Assembly: GCA_041740375.1 (NCBI GenBank)
Contig: JBGSMB010000024.1
Coordinates: forward strand, 1 to 16,988
Direction: 5' to 3'
DNA length: 16,988 bases
From: JBGSMB01 sp041740375
Lineage (GTDB): Bacteria; Patescibacteriota; Saccharimonadia; Saccharimonadales; JAGQMS01
Below the pieces are notes generated by a model that searched no databases, was not told where the DNA came from, and saw nothing but the letters and a program-made list of their open reading frames with translations. Both the position numbers and the translations under genes were made by a program. Shown in pieces: positions 7,075-12,589 of the stretch. Each line of letters begins with the position of its first letter. The first letter of the stretch is position 1.

Positions 7075-8000
7075 TTCTCACCCCCCGTCTTGCCATAGAA
7101 ACCGAGAAATAATTCTTCAAGATCCAGATTACGCGCATCAATCTTAGAAACATCATGTCTAGAAAGTAGTAAAAATAAAGGGGCTAGCTTGCCTCGTATA
7201 TGGAGTGTAACTGTGGTTTCGGTCACATTTGTCACTTTGCCTCCACTAAGTTTTTTGAGCTCACTAACTGGCGCAGGTCCTGAAAAAGTAATGTCAAATG
7301 TCTGAGATGCTTCTTTTTGCAAATCATTAATCGAGCTTTCATCAACTAATTTTCCGTCTCGTATAATTCCAACACGATCACACGTCTTTTGTATTTCACT
7401 AAGGATATGACTGCTCATAAATACAGCCGATCCCCTCACTTTTGCCTCCTGAATAAGTTCATAGAACTGTTCTTGCATAAGCGGGTCCAACCCGCTTGTC
7501 GGTTCATCAAGGATGAGTATCTTTGGTTGATGCATAAATGCTTGTATTATTCCGAATTTCTGACGATTACCGCGAGACAAATCACCCATTCGCTTATCGG
7601 GTTCTGCCTTAAGCCTTTTTATGAGTTCATTTATATATTTTTTACTAACGGCTGGACGCAGATCGGCCATATAGTCCAAATATTGAGTGCCGGTCAGTTT
7701 TGAATATACCGCGAAATCGCCTGACAAATATCCGACAGATTTTTTTATCTCTACAGAATCTCTAACTATGTCCAATCCTAGGATTGCAGCAGACCCAGAA
7801 GTAGGTTGCAAAAAATTAAGAAGTACACGAATTGCTGTTGATTTACCGGCTCCGTTCGGTCCTAAAAATCCGTATACCTCACCAGGGGCAACCTGTAGGC
7901 TTAATGAATCGAGTGATAGTTTTTTTGCTCCTGAATATTGCTTAGACAGGTTACTAATAACTATTGCTTTATCAAAAGCTCCGATATCGGTACTACTCAT
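7071..8000 (-). CDS. ABC-2 type exporter ATP-binding protein
   Basis: The 309-residue cytoplasmic ATPase powers the permease encoded directly downstream. Walker A GPNGAGKST is at 47-55, a degenerate signature LSRGN at 141-145 (LSGGQ in most ABC proteins, but this K/R-G-N form is common among ABC-2 exporters), Walker B ILILDEP at 161-167 with a D-loop (SGLDP), and the switch His198 in SSHIL. The usual Q-loop Gln is not evident (GYLSGDFAVYSKLTG instead). Residues after about 230 form a C-terminal accessory domain (FDITFSGPAPVSELKKL...). ATG 8000 is preceded six bases upstream by TATACT, suggesting a leaderless or nearly leaderless transcript. Confidence 0.92.
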   Translation of the reverse strand: MSSTDIGAFDKAIVISNLSKQYSGAKKLSLDSLSLQVAPGEVYGFLGPNGAGKSTAIRVLLNFLQPTSGSAAILGLDIVRDSVEIKKSVGYLSGDFAVYSKLTGTQYLDYMADLRPAVSKKYINELIKRLKAEPDKRMGDLSRGNRQKFGIIQAFMHQPKILILDEPTSGLDPLMQEQFYELIQEAKVRGSAVFMSSHILSEIQKTCDRVGIIRDGKLVDESSINDLQKEASQTFDITFSGPAPVSELKKLSGGKVTNVTETTVTLHIRGKLAPLFLLLSRHDVSKIDARNLDLEELFLGFYGKTGGEK

Positions 8001-8062
8001 ACTTCTAGTATAGATCCTAGCACAAGCGTTTGCGTATAAGTTTTAATTAGAAATACTTTGCG

Positions 8063-8200
8063 GGGACAGGACAATGCACGTCCGCTCCGCGAACGACCGA
8101 ATTCTGCGACTTGAATATTTTGCCCTGCAAAATCTTCGTCGCAGGTTCGGATCTTGTCGCTGGAACCAAAACAAAAACCCGTCTTTTCGGACGGGTACTT
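8063..8200 (+). other. Highly structured non-coding element between ABC operon and initiator tRNA; possible small RNA
   Basis: No credible protein lies here. The plus strand can fold as a three-way junction: P1 GACAGGA (8065-8071) with TCTTGTC (8152-8158, one G-U pair); P2 CGTCCGC (8079-8085) with GCGAACG (8089-8095, one mismatch); and a long P3 made of CCGAA/TTCGG (8097-8101/8146-8150), CTGCGAC/GTCGCAG (8104-8110/8138-8144) and ATTTTGC/GCAAAAT (8117-8123/8127-8133). A weak promoter-like pair, TTGCGT (8030-8035) and AATACT (8052-8057), 16 bases apart, lies just upstream. The shared terminator hairpin at 8177-8196 follows. Parts match the neighbouring tRNA's T-arm in inverted orientation. Whether it is transcribed is unknown; P2 pairs slightly better on the minus strand. 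Confidence 0.4.
8173..8196 (-). terminator. Rho-independent terminator of the initiator tRNA
   Basis: ACCCGTC (8177-8183) pairs with GACGGGT (8190-8196) around a six-base loop. Read on the minus strand it ends in TTTTT (8177-8173), right after the tRNA CCA end. On the plus strand the following U tract is broken, so termination in that direction would be weak. Confidence 0.8.
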
Positions 8201-8204
8201 GTTT

Positions 8205-8279
8205 TGGTTGCGGGGACAGGACTCGAACCTGCGACCTCGTGGTTATGAGCCACGCGAGCTGCCACTGCTCCACCCCGCG
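8205..8279 (-). tRNA. Initiator tRNA-fMet (CAT)
   Basis: The minus strand folds into a full cloverleaf of 75 bases including an encoded CCA (8207-8205). Acceptor CGCGGGG/CCCCGCA leaves C1 opposite A72 unpaired, the hallmark of bacterial initiators. The D-stem GAGC/GCTC has A11-U24, a second initiator feature. The anticodon loop CTCATAA gives CAT. The T-arm is GCAGG-TTCGAGT-CCTGT. The anticodon stem is CGTGG/CCACG, so the usual three consecutive G-C pairs are reduced to two, with U29-A41 in place of the first. A consensus-like promoter lies upstream and a terminator downstream. Confidence 0.93.
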
Positions 8280-8322
8280 CATCTAGGATTTAACCTATAC
8301 ACTTTAGCAATAAAGCTTGCAA

Positions 8323-8351
8323 ATTGTACTAAAACTGACCTCTATTGTCAA
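8323..8351 (-). promoter_or_regulatory. Strong promoter for initiator tRNA
   Basis: On the minus strand TTGACA (8351-8346) and TACAAT (8328-8323) are separated by 17 bases, a near-perfect housekeeping promoter. It would give a leader of roughly 35 bases before the tRNA at 8279. The -35 box overlaps the stop codon of the FtsB-like gene and lies in a small inverted repeat ATTGTCA-atc-TGACAAT (8344-8360). Confidence 0.75.
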
Positions 8352-8785
8352 TCTGACAATGCTCGCCCAGAAAGGAACTCGAGCCAAGCCTGCCAGTTAG
8401 AAAGCTGCTTCTTTTGGTCCGTAGATTCTTCCGGCTCTGGCCCTGGAGTCACATTTGCGAGTGCGACGCTTTTTGGTACGATTATTAACTTCTCCCCTGG
8501 TTCGGCTTTATTTAGCTGACGTTTTGCCGCCAACTCTAAAAATGCGTCACTCTGATAATACGCGTTTTGAAGCTTCTGGTTCTCGACTTCAAGTTTTGCT
8601 ACTTCTACTTCTTGTTGAAGCGCTGAAATCTCTTTTTGTAAGCGATAGTTACGCTGCACGATGCGTACGCTGGTCCAGGTTACTGAGACGGCTACGATGG
8701 CAATGATATAAATACTAATAGCCTGTACTGAAACGTACGGCTTCCATTTTTTATCTTTTATGACTGTTTTTATTTTGTCTTTCAT
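8348..8785 (-). CDS. FtsB/DivIC-family cell-division (septum formation initiator) protein
   Basis: This 145-residue bitopic membrane protein has a basic cytoplasmic start (MKDKIKTVIKDKKWKP), one membrane helix (about 20-40), and then a leucine/glutamate-rich coiled coil (about 44-76, RLQKEISALQQEVEVAKLEVENQ is its core). After the coil comes the family's compact block YYQSDAFLELAAKRQLNKAEPGE with LIIVPK (77-105), and finally a loose Pro/Glu tail. FtsB/DivIC proteins bridge FtsL and FtsQ and help activate septal wall synthesis outside the membrane. The long tail after the domain is unusual compared with about 100 residues for E. coli FtsB. ATG 8785 lies 14 bases after a TATACT box, so the leader would be only about seven bases. 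Confidence 0.85.
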   Translation of the reverse strand: MKDKIKTVIKDKKWKPYVSVQAISIYIIAIVAVSVTWTSVRIVQRNYRLQKEISALQQEVEVAKLEVENQKLQNAYYQSDAFLELAAKRQLNKAEPGEKLIIVPKSVALANVTPGPEPEESTDQKKQLSNWQAWLEFLSGRALSD

Positions 8786-8798
8786 GTGGACTACAAAA

Positions 8799-8822
8799 TA
8801 GTATACTCCATCTGGTATACTA
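8799..8822. promoter_or_regulatory. Perfect inverted repeat in the divergent ftsB-like / tRNA promoter region
   Basis: TAGTATAC (8799-8806) and GTATACTA (8815-8822) are exact inverted copies around an eight-base spacer. Each arm supplies a TATACT -10 box, one on each strand, so this is at least a symmetrical divergent promoter; it could also be a protein-binding site. Confidence 0.6.
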
Positions 8823-8857
8823 CCCCTGTTCTATTTTTTGAAGTGTACTTTCTTGAA

Positions 8858-8933
8858 GGGGGCGTAGCTCAGTGGTTAGAGCAGTCGGCTCATAACTGAT
8901 TGGTCGTTGGTTCAAGTCCAACCGCCCCCACCA
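8858..8933 (+). tRNA. tRNA with CAT anticodon (tRNA-Ile2, lysidine type, or elongator tRNA-Met)
   Basis: The 76-base cloverleaf has acceptor GGGGGCG/CGCCCCC fully paired (not an initiator), D-arm GCTC...GAGC, anticodon loop CTCATAA on stem GTCGG/CTGAT (one G-U and one terminal G-U), variable loop TGGTC, T-arm GTTGG-TTCAAGT-CCAAC, A73 and an encoded CCA. From memory, the D-arm, the variable region and the T-loop resemble E. coli tRNA-Ile2, whose CAT is modified to read AUA, more than its elongator tRNA-Met, so I lean to Ile2. The anticodon alone cannot decide. The Nudix gene begins 21 bases after CCA with no terminator between. Confidence 0.9.
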
Positions 8934-8953
8934 AGAGAATATAAGGAGAACAA

Positions 8954-9469
8954 ATGCCAGCAGAAGATGAATACCTAGATCTTGTCGACGAAAATGATGT
9001 AGTTATTGGTAAAAAACTGCGTTCGGAAGTGTATGCAGAGGACTTAAATAACTTCCGAGTTGTAAATGCATTTCTCATGAATTCCAAAGGTGAAATTTGG
9101 ATACCTAGGCGAGCCGCAACAAAAAGAATTTTTCCAGACTGTCTGGACATGAGTATGGGTGGCCATGTCGAAAGTGGTGAAACGTATGACCTTGCCTTCA
9201 AGCGTGAAACCAGCGAAGAGTTAAACATTGATACCGATATTGCTAATGTAGAGGAAATCGGCACATTAACTCCAGCAAAAAACAGCGTTAGTGCATTTAT
9301 GAAGCTCTACATCATACACACCGATACTGCCCCGAACTACAATCCTGATGACTTCACCGAAGCATCATGGATTAGACCAGAGGCACTGTTGTCAAACATC
9401 AGTAAGGGTGAAAAAACGAAAGGCGACCTACCCACTCTTGTAAATTTTTTACTAAATTACATAGGTTAG
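8954..9469 (+). CDS. Nudix hydrolase (Idi/YfcD-like)
   Basis: The 171-residue cytoplasmic protein hydrolyses a nucleoside-diphosphate-linked or similar pyrophosphate substrate, or acts as an isopentenyl-diphosphate isomerase-like enzyme. The Nudix box is at 70-92: GHVESGE then RETSEELNI, matching G-x5-E-x7-R-E-x2-E-E, with Asn where the final Gly is usual. The opening EYLDLVDENDVVIGKKLRSE followed by NNFRVVNAFLMN (residues 6-43) resembles the Idi-like group. There is no second Idi cysteine/histidine metal site that I can recognise, so I prefer a generic hydrolase. AGGAG at 8944-8948, five bases before ATG 8954, is a strong ribosome site. It is probably co-transcribed with the tRNA just upstream and converges on the reductase gene without an obvious terminator. 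Confidence 0.88.
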   Translation: MPAEDEYLDLVDENDVVIGKKLRSEVYAEDLNNFRVVNAFLMNSKGEIWIPRRAATKRIFPDCLDMSMGGHVESGETYDLAFKRETSEELNIDTDIANVEEIGTLTPAKNSVSAFMKLYIIHTDTAPNYNPDDFTEASWIRPEALLSNISKGEKTKGDLPTLVNFLLNYIG

Positions 9470-9482
9470 CGTACAACTTAAG

Positions 9483-10046
9483 CTAAATTCGAGCCGTTTT
9501 TAGCGCGCCCGCCCACCACTCAAGCTCTTTCAGCTGAGCCGTGACATCACCGTGAGCATATCCTTCCTTAGGAGTACCGTTATTGTCTAGCGCCTCCCAG
9601 ATAGCATTGATATGAATATGATCTTTGATGCTGGCGACTCGAAGTTCAGCCATTATCTGAATCAGGTGCTCAATCGATCGAACACCACCCAAGGAGCCGT
9701 ACCCCACATAGCCAGCTACTTTATGATGCCATTCAGGATTCAAGTAGTCGATGAAGTTCTTTAAGCTTGCTGGAACCGAATGGTTATACTCTGCCGTGAC
9801 GAATATAAACGCGTCTGCGCCCGCAACTTTTACAGCCAATTCTTCTTGCCGCTTTGTATACTGTCGCATCATCGGCGAAACAGGCTCGTTGAATAATTCC
9901 AAGTTCTCCTCTGCAATATCAAGTACCTCGAAATCAAAACCAGATTGAGCAGCCTTAGCTTGCTCGAGGTACCAATCGGCTACTTTTTTGCCAACCCTAC
10001 CTTGCCTTGTCGTCCCTACAATTACTAACGCTTTTAGATCTGCCAT
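9483..10046 (-). CDS. NADPH-dependent FMN reductase family protein (flavodoxin-like quinone/azo reductase)
   Basis: The 187-residue soluble flavoprotein binds FMN and uses NAD(P)H to reduce quinones, chromate, azo dyes or free flavin. The phosphate-binding loop GTTRQGRVG is at 11-19 in the first beta-alpha unit. The family motif TAEYNHSVPASLKNFIDYL follows at about 104-122. A glycine-rich YVGYGSLGG loop lies near 133-141, a region this family uses around the flavin. AAGGAG sits seven bases before the ATG, with a TATACAAT -10-like stretch further up in the palindromic intergenic region. It is divergent from an HxlR regulator, an arrangement known for redox-controlled quinone reductase genes (YodB- and QorR-type systems). 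Confidence 0.9.
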   Translation of the reverse strand: MADLKALVIVGTTRQGRVGKKVADWYLEQAKAAQSGFDFEVLDIAEENLELFNEPVSPMMRQYTKRQEELAVKVAGADAFIFVTAEYNHSVPASLKNFIDYLNPEWHHKVAGYVGYGSLGGVRSIEHLIQIMAELRVASIKDHIHINAIWEALDNNGTPKEGYAHGDVTAQLKELEWWAGALKTARI

Positions 10047-10081
10047 TTTGACACTCCTTTTTTATTTACTTACACTACACA

Positions 10082-10104
10082 TTGTATAGTTACTTGCTAT
10101 ACAA
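10082..10104. promoter_or_regulatory. Probable HxlR operator between divergent reductase and regulator genes
   Basis: TTGTATAG (10082-10089) and CTATACAA (10097-10104) form a perfect inverted repeat with a seven-base spacer. A further half-site-like TATACAA lies at 10126-10132, overlapping the probable -10 of the hxlR-type gene. The first repeat overlaps the -10 region of the reductase gene. Dimeric HxlR repressors bind such sites, so joint repression of both genes is likely. Confidence 0.7.
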
Positions 10105-10140
10105 AGTAAAGTCTTTAATATACGATATACAATAGAACCA

Positions 10141-10488
10141 ATGAAAACGACTCTTAACCCAGTCCAAAAAATTGAAAGCCGCCCCGGCTGTATTCAAAGT
10201 GCCCTAGAAATTGTCGGTGATAAGTGGACCCCGCTTATCCTCCGCGAGCTTGCTGAATCAGCAAAAACATTCGGCGCTATAGAAGATGCACTGCATTTGA
10301 GTCCCCGGACTTTGAGCCAACGGCTCGACAAACTAGAAATTACCGGCATTATCAACAAGCAAATCTACTGCCAGAAACCCCCACGTTATGAATATTCACT
10401 TAGCCCTAAGGGCCAAGAACTTCTTGATATTTTAAGAGCTATGGCCGACTGGGGTGAAAAACATCACACCTCAAGCAATTGCGTCTAG
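10141..10488 (+). CDS. HxlR-family winged-helix transcriptional regulator
   Basis: The 115-residue DNA-binding protein has the full HxlR pattern: PGCIQSALEIVGDKWTPLILREL (16-38), a recognition region LSPRTLSQRLDKLEITGII (53-71), and the beta-wing PPRYEYSLSPKGQEL (80-94). Cys17 lies at the position used as redox switch in several relatives (YodB, HypR, QorR type); additional cysteines are at 77 and 114. It probably represses the divergent FMN reductase and itself through the 10082-10104 palindrome, releasing DNA on oxidation or quinone attack. TACAAT ends seven bases before the ATG, so the message may be leaderless. Its last 18 bases overlap the 3' end of the convergent dus gene. Confidence 0.92.
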   Translation: MKTTLNPVQKIESRPGCIQSALEIVGDKWTPLILRELAESAKTFGAIEDALHLSPRTLSQRLDKLEITGIINKQIYCQKPPRYEYSLSPKGQELLDILRAMADWGEKHHTSSNCV

Positions 10489-11409
10489 TACTTCTTCTGG
10501 CGTAGCACACACCATTACTTGAGCTCGCAGCTCAGCAGCACCTTCAAAACCATTTACATAAATTTTGGCGAACTTACGAATCGTTTCAAATCGTCTCTCG
10601 CCATTAGTCCAAGTGTCTTGATACAAACCAAGGTGTTTTCGAAACAGTGCGAGCTTCTCATCTTTTGTGTAGCTAACCCATGGTGATTGCTCGGAAAAGC
10701 AAAAAGGGTCATGAAAGATGCCACGCCCAATCATAACTCCGTCGACACCGTATTCGTGAACAAGCTTCTCTGCATGCTCTCTATTTAACACGTCCCCGTT
10801 GCCGACAATCTTTGTATCTGGGGCCACCCTATCCCGAATAGAAAGCAGTTCGGGTGCCATATCCCATCGCGCAGGCACCTTACTCATTTCAGATCGAGTC
10901 CTGAGATGTACCGTGAGCATGTCAATGTTTTGTTGTAGCAAAAGTTCATGCCAAGAAAAATCTACTTCACTAAAGCCGAGCCGAGTCTTTACGCTTACCG
11001 GAAATGAATTGCCAGCGCCTCTTTTGACCGCGCGAACAATCTCAACTGCTGTTTCTCGATTTTCGGGCTTAATCATTGCACTACATGTATTATTTTTGAC
11101 GACCGTTTTATCGGGACACCCGAAGTTTATGTCTACTCCCGCGAATCCCATAGCCTGAAGCTCAGAAGTGGTTTTGTAAAAATTCTCAGGATTTTTACCC
11201 CAAATCTGCGCAATAACTGGCTTAGAGGTTTTTTCTAGGAGTAACCTAGGTAGCAACTTGTCTCGGCCGACACTTTGAAGACCGTCTACATTAACAAACT
11301 CAGTAAAGTACACATCTGGCGGTGCACATGCTTCAACAACCTGGCGAAAAACCACATCCGTGACATCGTCCATCGGCGCAAGTACTAAAAAAGGACTAGG
11401 TAGCTTCAT
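10471..11409 (-). CDS. dus: tRNA-dihydrouridine synthase
   Basis: This FMN-dependent enzyme reduces uridines in the D-loop of tRNA using NADPH. The 312-residue TIM-barrel protein opens LVLAPMDDVTDVVFR (APMxxVTD motif), and the catalytic Cys98 sits in INFGCPDKTVVKNNTC. It then shows the FMN-contacting SVKTRLGF (about 138-145), the VHLRTRSEM strand, GNGDVLN and GVMIGRGIFHDPFCF. The helical C-terminal domain that binds tRNA follows. The segment after the catalytic Cys (NNTCSAMI) differs from the usual NGAGSAL, and APMDD replaces APMAG, so it is a divergent member; I cannot assign it to DusA, DusB or DusC. It is the last gene of a minus-strand set, nine bases behind an unknown protein. Confidence 0.93.
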   Translation of the reverse strand: MKLPSPFLVLAPMDDVTDVVFRQVVEACAPPDVYFTEFVNVDGLQSVGRDKLLPRLLLEKTSKPVIAQIWGKNPENFYKTTSELQAMGFAGVDINFGCPDKTVVKNNTCSAMIKPENRETAVEIVRAVKRGAGNSFPVSVKTRLGFSEVDFSWHELLLQQNIDMLTVHLRTRSEMSKVPARWDMAPELLSIRDRVAPDTKIVGNGDVLNREHAEKLVHEYGVDGVMIGRGIFHDPFCFSEQSPWVSYTKDEKLALFRKHLGLYQDTWTNGERRFETIRKFAKIYVNGFEGAAELRAQVMVCATPEEVLDAIA

Positions 11410-11418
11410 CTTTCGTTA

Positions 11419-12117
11419 TTATGCAGGAGTTAGAGCTCTTGCAACAAGCGCACCCGCTATCCGCGAACCTTTTAGCTCTTCAAGAGAATTTCTCCAAAAA
11501 CTTTGACGTCGTTGATGATTTGCGATTGCTGCCACTACGGCTAATCTTGCCTCTGCTATTGTTGCTTTACCGGCCAGCGACTCAATGCACTCAACTTCTG
11601 CCTCGCTATGTCCAAAATAATTAATCTCAAGTGGAGATACCGTAACTTCTAAGGGAGGGGTCTGTACAAGATTCCTAAGTTCTATAAATTGAAGTAATGC
11701 TTTTGCTCCAGATTGATGGGGGTTTACCTCTTCGCCAAGAGATAGCTTTGGGTTTGGAACAGATTTCACGTCATCACTAAGCAGTTTTAGGGATCTGCCA
11801 ATTACTTGCGCAGACCGATAATAAGATATGTATCTTCGAACAACCGCTCGAGCAGCGTTTTCAGGATTTATACCATGCCCACGACGTACGTCTTCTTCCT
11901 TTGAGCTCATTTCTAATTGGTGCTTTAAACGGTCCTGATGAGTCATTATCTCTCCAAGATGACCAGCTACTCCGCCTTCATCTTCAGAAAGTAAAATCCC
12001 CTCAGCGGCAAATAGCTCGTCAAATGATCCAGGCAGAAAACCAGTTAGTTCACGTACAAAAAACAGCCTCTCGGATTGCTGAGCTAGTGGCATCCCCGGA
12101 GTACGATGCTCGCTCAC
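11419..12117 (-). CDS. Hypothetical soluble protein, mostly helical
   Basis: I do not recognise this 232-residue protein. It has no signal peptide and no membrane segment. It appears mainly alpha-helical and acidic/basic mixed (for example GVAGHLGEIMTHQDRLKHQL, about 48-67). A middle stretch, about 82-112, is arginine-rich (NPENAARAVVRRYISYYRSAQVIGR), and a C-terminal Ala-rich helix pair closes it. It starts with GTG whose G is also the last base of the upstream TAG (TAGTG at 12119-12115), preceded by GGGG, so it is translationally coupled to the preceding gene. Its TAA is followed after nine bases by dus. Function unknown; co-occurrence with dus may only reflect genome compaction. Confidence 0.75.
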   Translation of the reverse strand: MSEHRTPGMPLAQQSERLFFVRELTGFLPGSFDELFAAEGILLSEDEGGVAGHLGEIMTHQDRLKHQLEMSSKEEDVRRGHGINPENAARAVVRRYISYYRSAQVIGRSLKLLSDDVKSVPNPKLSLGEEVNPHQSGAKALLQFIELRNLVQTPPLEVTVSPLEINYFGHSEAEVECIESLAGKATIAEARLAVVAAIANHQRRQSFWRNSLEELKGSRIAGALVARALTPA

Positions 12118-12554
12118 TATCTACCCCAACGATCTCGTCTTGCTTTGTTTCGGTGGTCTCTTTCGTTTTTATTTTTTACTGCGGATGTAATGTTTTCGCC
12201 TCTGTTAACGGCTGGATGAAAGTCCGATGGTGAAGACCCGGGGTGTGTTCCAGCTCTGTCAGCATCACGCTCGTCTTGAAGCTCTTTTAGGCGGTCCTCA
12301 AGTGACTTGGTCGTAGCCCCTGTGGCTTCTCCAGCTAATGCCGTGGCGCCGGCGTGATCGGCCATAGCAAATGCGCGCTCTGAAAGTCTTGGCTTCCTTT
12401 CTACCCTTGATAGTGAATCAGTATCAGGAACAAACATCCATTGGTCTGAGGCGGAAAGAGGTTTCCCGGAGCTAGATAAGGGGCCATTGACACCTTCGTA
12501 TAAAGGTAGAATTTCGCCATCTACTTCTCTGTATTCGGATGTCATGTGGTTCAT
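12117..12554 (-). CDS. Hypothetical small hydrophilic, probably disordered protein
   Basis: Starting at ATG 12554 (an in-frame alternative is ATG 12545) the product is 145 residues, very hydrophilic and apparently disordered. It opens MNHMTSEYREVDGEILPLYE, contains an Ala/Gly segment (ADHAGATALAGEATGAT), a charged helix (LEDRLKELQDERDADRAGT) and a strongly basic tail ending RDHRNKARRDRWGR. I know no family. The start at 12554 is supported by a promoter (TAGACA-17-TATAAT) ending six bases before it; longer in-frame extension to 12638 would overlap the permease gene and is rejected. It is coupled by one-base overlap to the next gene. The basic tail could bind nucleic acid, but that is speculative. 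Confidence 0.7.
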   Translation of the reverse strand: MNHMTSEYREVDGEILPLYEGVNGPLSSSGKPLSASDQWMFVPDTDSLSRVERKPRLSERAFAMADHAGATALAGEATGATTKSLEDRLKELQDERDADRAGTHPGSSPSDFHPAVNRGENITSAVKNKNERDHRNKARRDRWGR

Positions 12555-12560
12555 TTTATT

Positions 12561-12589
12561 ATTATAGCATTTTTTAACGCTTATGTCTA
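12561..12589 (-). promoter_or_regulatory. Promoter for the hypothetical-hypothetical-dus operon (leaderless)
   Basis: On the minus strand TAGACA (12589-12584) and TATAAT (12566-12561) are 17 bases apart. Only six bases separate TATAAT from the ATG at 12554, so transcription should start at or within a base or two of the start codon. The -35 box includes the stop codon of the upstream permease gene. Confidence 0.7.

Larger units (their letters stand above)
8058..8222. repeat. Duplicated tRNA 3' end: 15-base direct repeat plus imperfect inverted repeat
   Basis: TTGCGGGGACAGGAC occurs at 8058-8072 and again at 8208-8222, where it is the 3' end of the initiator tRNA (minus strand). Separately, GTCGCAGGTTCG (8138-8149) is repeated inverted as the tRNA T-arm (8224-8235). 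AACCAAAACAA (8164-8174) is inverted at 8199-8209, and the terminator stem lies between. The tRNA 3' half plus terminator is therefore mirrored around 8187. Confidence 0.85.

Noticed and set aside
8058..8222. A prophage or integrative element between the tRNA-end repeats
   Set aside because: The interval is only about 150 bases and holds no integrase or other gene, so at most it is a scar.
8043..8519. Open frames through the tRNA region on both strands (for example at 8043-8282, 8074-8286 and 8154-8519)
   Set aside because: They translate a tRNA gene, its repeat and its terminator. Peptides such as GQDSNLRPRGYEP are classic artefacts of tRNA sequence.
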